A DNA stretch of 64,000 nt from Streptomyces sp. AJS327 (GTDB lineage: Bacteria; Actinomycetota; Actinomycetes; Streptomycetales; Streptomycetaceae), in contig NZ_SKBR01000003.1 in NCBI RefSeq assembly GCF_013450295.1, positions 62,001-126,000 of the forward strand, written 5' to 3'. Positions within the stretch are counted from its first letter, which is position 1; every line of letters starts with the position of its first letter. Positions 62,402-64,000 of this stretch are shown here, in pieces. The notes below the pieces were generated by a model. The model was given only the letters and a program-made list of their open reading frames with translations. It was not told the origin of the DNA and did no database searches. The translations under genes were made by a program, and so were the position numbers.

Positions 62402-63183
62402 GAGAGCGCCCCGGCGAGGGCGCGCCGGATACGCGCGCCGCTGGTCAGGTCGAGCCCGGTCATGGAGCCGAACGCGCCCCGCACCTTGGCGTGCAGCTGC
62501 TCCAACTCACCCTCGGAGGCGACCTTTTCGAGGAAGAACTCGAAGCCGGTGTCGATGGTCTCGAAGTCCCCCTCCACCAGGCTGTCCTTGAACAGGCTGA
62601 CCGGGTGCTTGATCTTCGCCTCGGAGGTGTAGACGTAGAGCGTCTCCAGCACCGAGGGCAGTTCCTCGGGCAGCCGTTCCAGCCGCGTCTTGGTGTAGTG
62701 GATGAACTCCCGTGCGTGGCCCGCCTCGTCGCGGCTGGCGCGCCGCAGCAGGTCCCGGAGCACCGGCTCCCGCACCCACTCCGCCACGGCGCGGTAGACG
62801 TGGTTGACGGTCAGCTCCGAGATGATGTTCGTCGCCAGCGTCGCCGAGGGCGTGCTGCCGGGCGCGTACGGGGCGCGCATCGCGTCCACCGGACGCTGGT
62901 CCACGTCCTCGTCGATGGCGCGCAGCCAGGACTTGAACGCGTAGTGGTGCTGGAGTTCCTGGTAGCCCCAGATCGCCGCGAACGCCGAGAAGTCGTAGTC
63001 GTCGACGAACTCGTTGAAGAAGCCGTGGGTGGCGGCGATCGAGTTGCACTCACCCATGACCGCGCTCTTGGCGAGGGTCACGTACTCCGGCTCCACCAGG
63101 GAGCGGTCGACCGAGTCGAAGTCGATGTCGGAGAGCTTCCAGTGGTTCCGTTCGTAGTGGTTGAAGACGTCGAAGGCATGCAT
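62398..63183 (-). CDS. Soluble diiron acyl-ACP desaturase-like protein (second)
   Basis: A 261-residue ferritin-like protein. ATG 63183 has GGAG 6 nt upstream; the upstream open frame has no signals. It is distant from the other desaturase: HAFDVFNHYERNHWKLSDID opening, diiron helices AKSAVMGECNSIAATHGFFN, IWGYQELQHHYAFKSWLRAI (ExxxH) and LLRRASRDEAGHAREFIHYT (ExxH). It could be a desaturase, oxygenase or decarboxylase-like diiron enzyme. It overlaps the thioesterase gene and follows the acyl-AMP ligase by 196 bp. Confidence 0.85.
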   Translation of the reverse strand: MHAFDVFNHYERNHWKLSDIDFDSVDRSLVEPEYVTLAKSAVMGECNSIAATHGFFNEFVDDYDFSAFAAIWGYQELQHHYAFKSWLRAIDEDVDQRPVDAMRAPYAPGSTPSATLATNIISELTVNHVYRAVAEWVREPVLRDLLRRASRDEAGHAREFIHYTKTRLERLPEELPSVLETLYVYTSEAKIKHPVSLFKDSLVEGDFETIDTGFEFFLEKVASEGELEQLHAKVRGAFGSMTGLDLTSGARIRRALAGALS

Positions 63184-63379
63184 CTGGACTCCATTGCTGC
63201 GAGGGTGTTCCTGCTTGTCGGATGGCTCGGTCAGGGCCCGGGAGCGCCGGGCCGGGCGCCGTACACAGGAGCGCACGACCCCGAGGTCACGGTGTCCCGG
63301 CCCGGGCACGGGGTTCCGCGCTCCGGGCGAGCCGGGTCGGAGCGACGGGCCCACCGTCGCCCCGTACGGGGGAGGTTGG

Positions 63380-64000
63380 TCAGCCGCTCGCCTCCTCGAC
63401 CGCCTTCCGGGCCGCCAGCCGCTGGAACTTGCCGCTGGTGGTCCGGGGCAGGGTGCGCGGCGGTACGACGCGGACCAGCACGGCGTCCAACCCCAGCCCG
63501 CTGGAGACGTGTTCGCGCATCTCCTTCTCCAGCGCGGCACGGGCGGCCTCGTCGCGCGCCTCCCGGCTCTCGGCGGCGAGGACGATCCGCTCGGATCCGT
63601 CCGGCGCCGTGTCGGCGTAGGCCACACAGCGCTCCTTGTAGACGCCGGGGTGGGCACGGCCCAACTCCTCGACGTCCTGCGGGTAGTAGTTGTCCCCCCG
63701 GACGACGATCATCTCCTTGAGGCGCCCGGTGACGTACAGTTCGCCGTCGCGCGTGTACCCCACGTCCCCGGTGTGCAGCCAGCCCGCGGTGAACGAGCCG
63801 CGCGGGTCGGCCTCCGCCGTCAGGTAGCCGCGGGTCACCGAGGCGCCCCGGATGAGCACCTCGCCGACTCGTCCGTCCGGCAGCGCGGGCGGCCCGGCCT
63901 CCGCCGCCACACCGTCCAACGCCGGTGCCCCGCCGGTCTGTTCAGCGGCTCGGGTCTCCCGTAGGTCCGTCGCGCAAACCCGCACCTCCATGCCGCGGAC
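63380..64000 (-). CDS. Fatty-acyl-AMP ligase, C-terminal part (5' end outside window)
   Basis: At least 207 codons of an adenylate-forming enzyme, running off the window. Motifs: GEVLIRGASVTRGYL, GWLHTGDVGYTRDGELYVTG, then GRLKEMIVVRGDNYYPQDVE and the catalytic lysine region LPRTTSGKFQRLAARK. The GDNYYPQDVE sequence, equivalent to GRNHYPQDIE, marks fatty-acyl-AMP ligases rather than acyl-CoA ligases, so it likely loads a fatty acid onto the carrier protein encoded downstream. First visible gene of the lipid cluster. Confidence 0.88.
   Translation of the reverse strand, partial: VRGMEVRVCATDLRETRAAEQTGGAPALDGVAAEAGPPALPDGRVGEVLIRGASVTRGYLTAEADPRGSFTAGWLHTGDVGYTRDGELYVTGRLKEMIVVRGDNYYPQDVEELGRAHPGVYKERCVAYADTAPDGSERIVLAAESREARDEAARAALEKEMREHVSSGLGLDAVLVRVVPPRTLPRTTSGKFQRLAARKAVEEASG

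Overview
The window is typical Streptomyces (or close relative) chromosome. GC content is very high, codon third positions are almost always G or C, TTA codons are rare, and many genes appear leaderless. Gene content and order also fit: a paired SigF/SigN-type sigma locus, BlaI/M56 pair, SSI-type protease inhibitor, SARP regulator and TctCBA transporter. All calls come from reading the sequence and recalling protein families; no database search was run.

Region 1 (1-10.1 kb) starts with the N-terminal part of a phosphoketolase, then an accessory block. It holds an unrecognised GT-B-like protein with an overlapping partner gene, a convergent NB-ARC/TPR STAND protein, and a divergently transcribed SARP-NB-ARC-TPR regulator. 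A short, possibly exported peptide gene lies just behind the regulator. Three of these genes carry TTA codons, so bldA control is likely. Region 2 (10.3-17.7 kb) is a molybdate module (molbindin-like regulator, ModA, fused ModB-ModC) followed by an orphan UvrA-like ATPase. Region 3 (18.7-30.9 kb) holds BlaI/M56, a BCCT transporter, TctCBA, a CPA2 antiporter and small conserved proteins.

Region 4 (31-45.6 kb) is conserved chromosome: upp, the tadA neighbourhood with tRNA-Ser(CGA), two paralogous SigB/F-type sigma factors, and a MarR-MFS-YceI set in which both the transporter and the YceI protein carry carboxypeptidase-regulatory-like modules. A secreted NlpC/P60-like hydrolase follows. Region 5 (45.7-49.2 kb) is a decayed integrative island in tRNA-Arg(ACG). 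It is bounded by a perfect 48-bp repeat, has a third degraded att-like block in the middle, and contains an integrase fragment, an SAVMC3_10250-like gene and a DUF4365-like (PD-(D/E)XK-type) gene.

Region 6 (49.6-59.2 kb) has tRNA-Ser(GCT), an SSI-like inhibitor, a 1605-residue PAS protein with degenerate kinase and receiver domains, an acyl-CoA ligase and a VOC protein. Region 7 (59.4-64 kb, continuing past the window) is a minus-strand lipid cluster: fatty-acyl-AMP ligase, two soluble diiron desaturase-like proteins, hotdog thioesterase, acyl carrier protein and a cyclopropane-synthase-like methyltransferase. Together these would load a fatty acid on a dedicated carrier, desaturate or oxidise it, methylate it and release it. 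This cluster, the tRNA-Arg island and the STAND/SARP block are the most likely places for undescribed biology.
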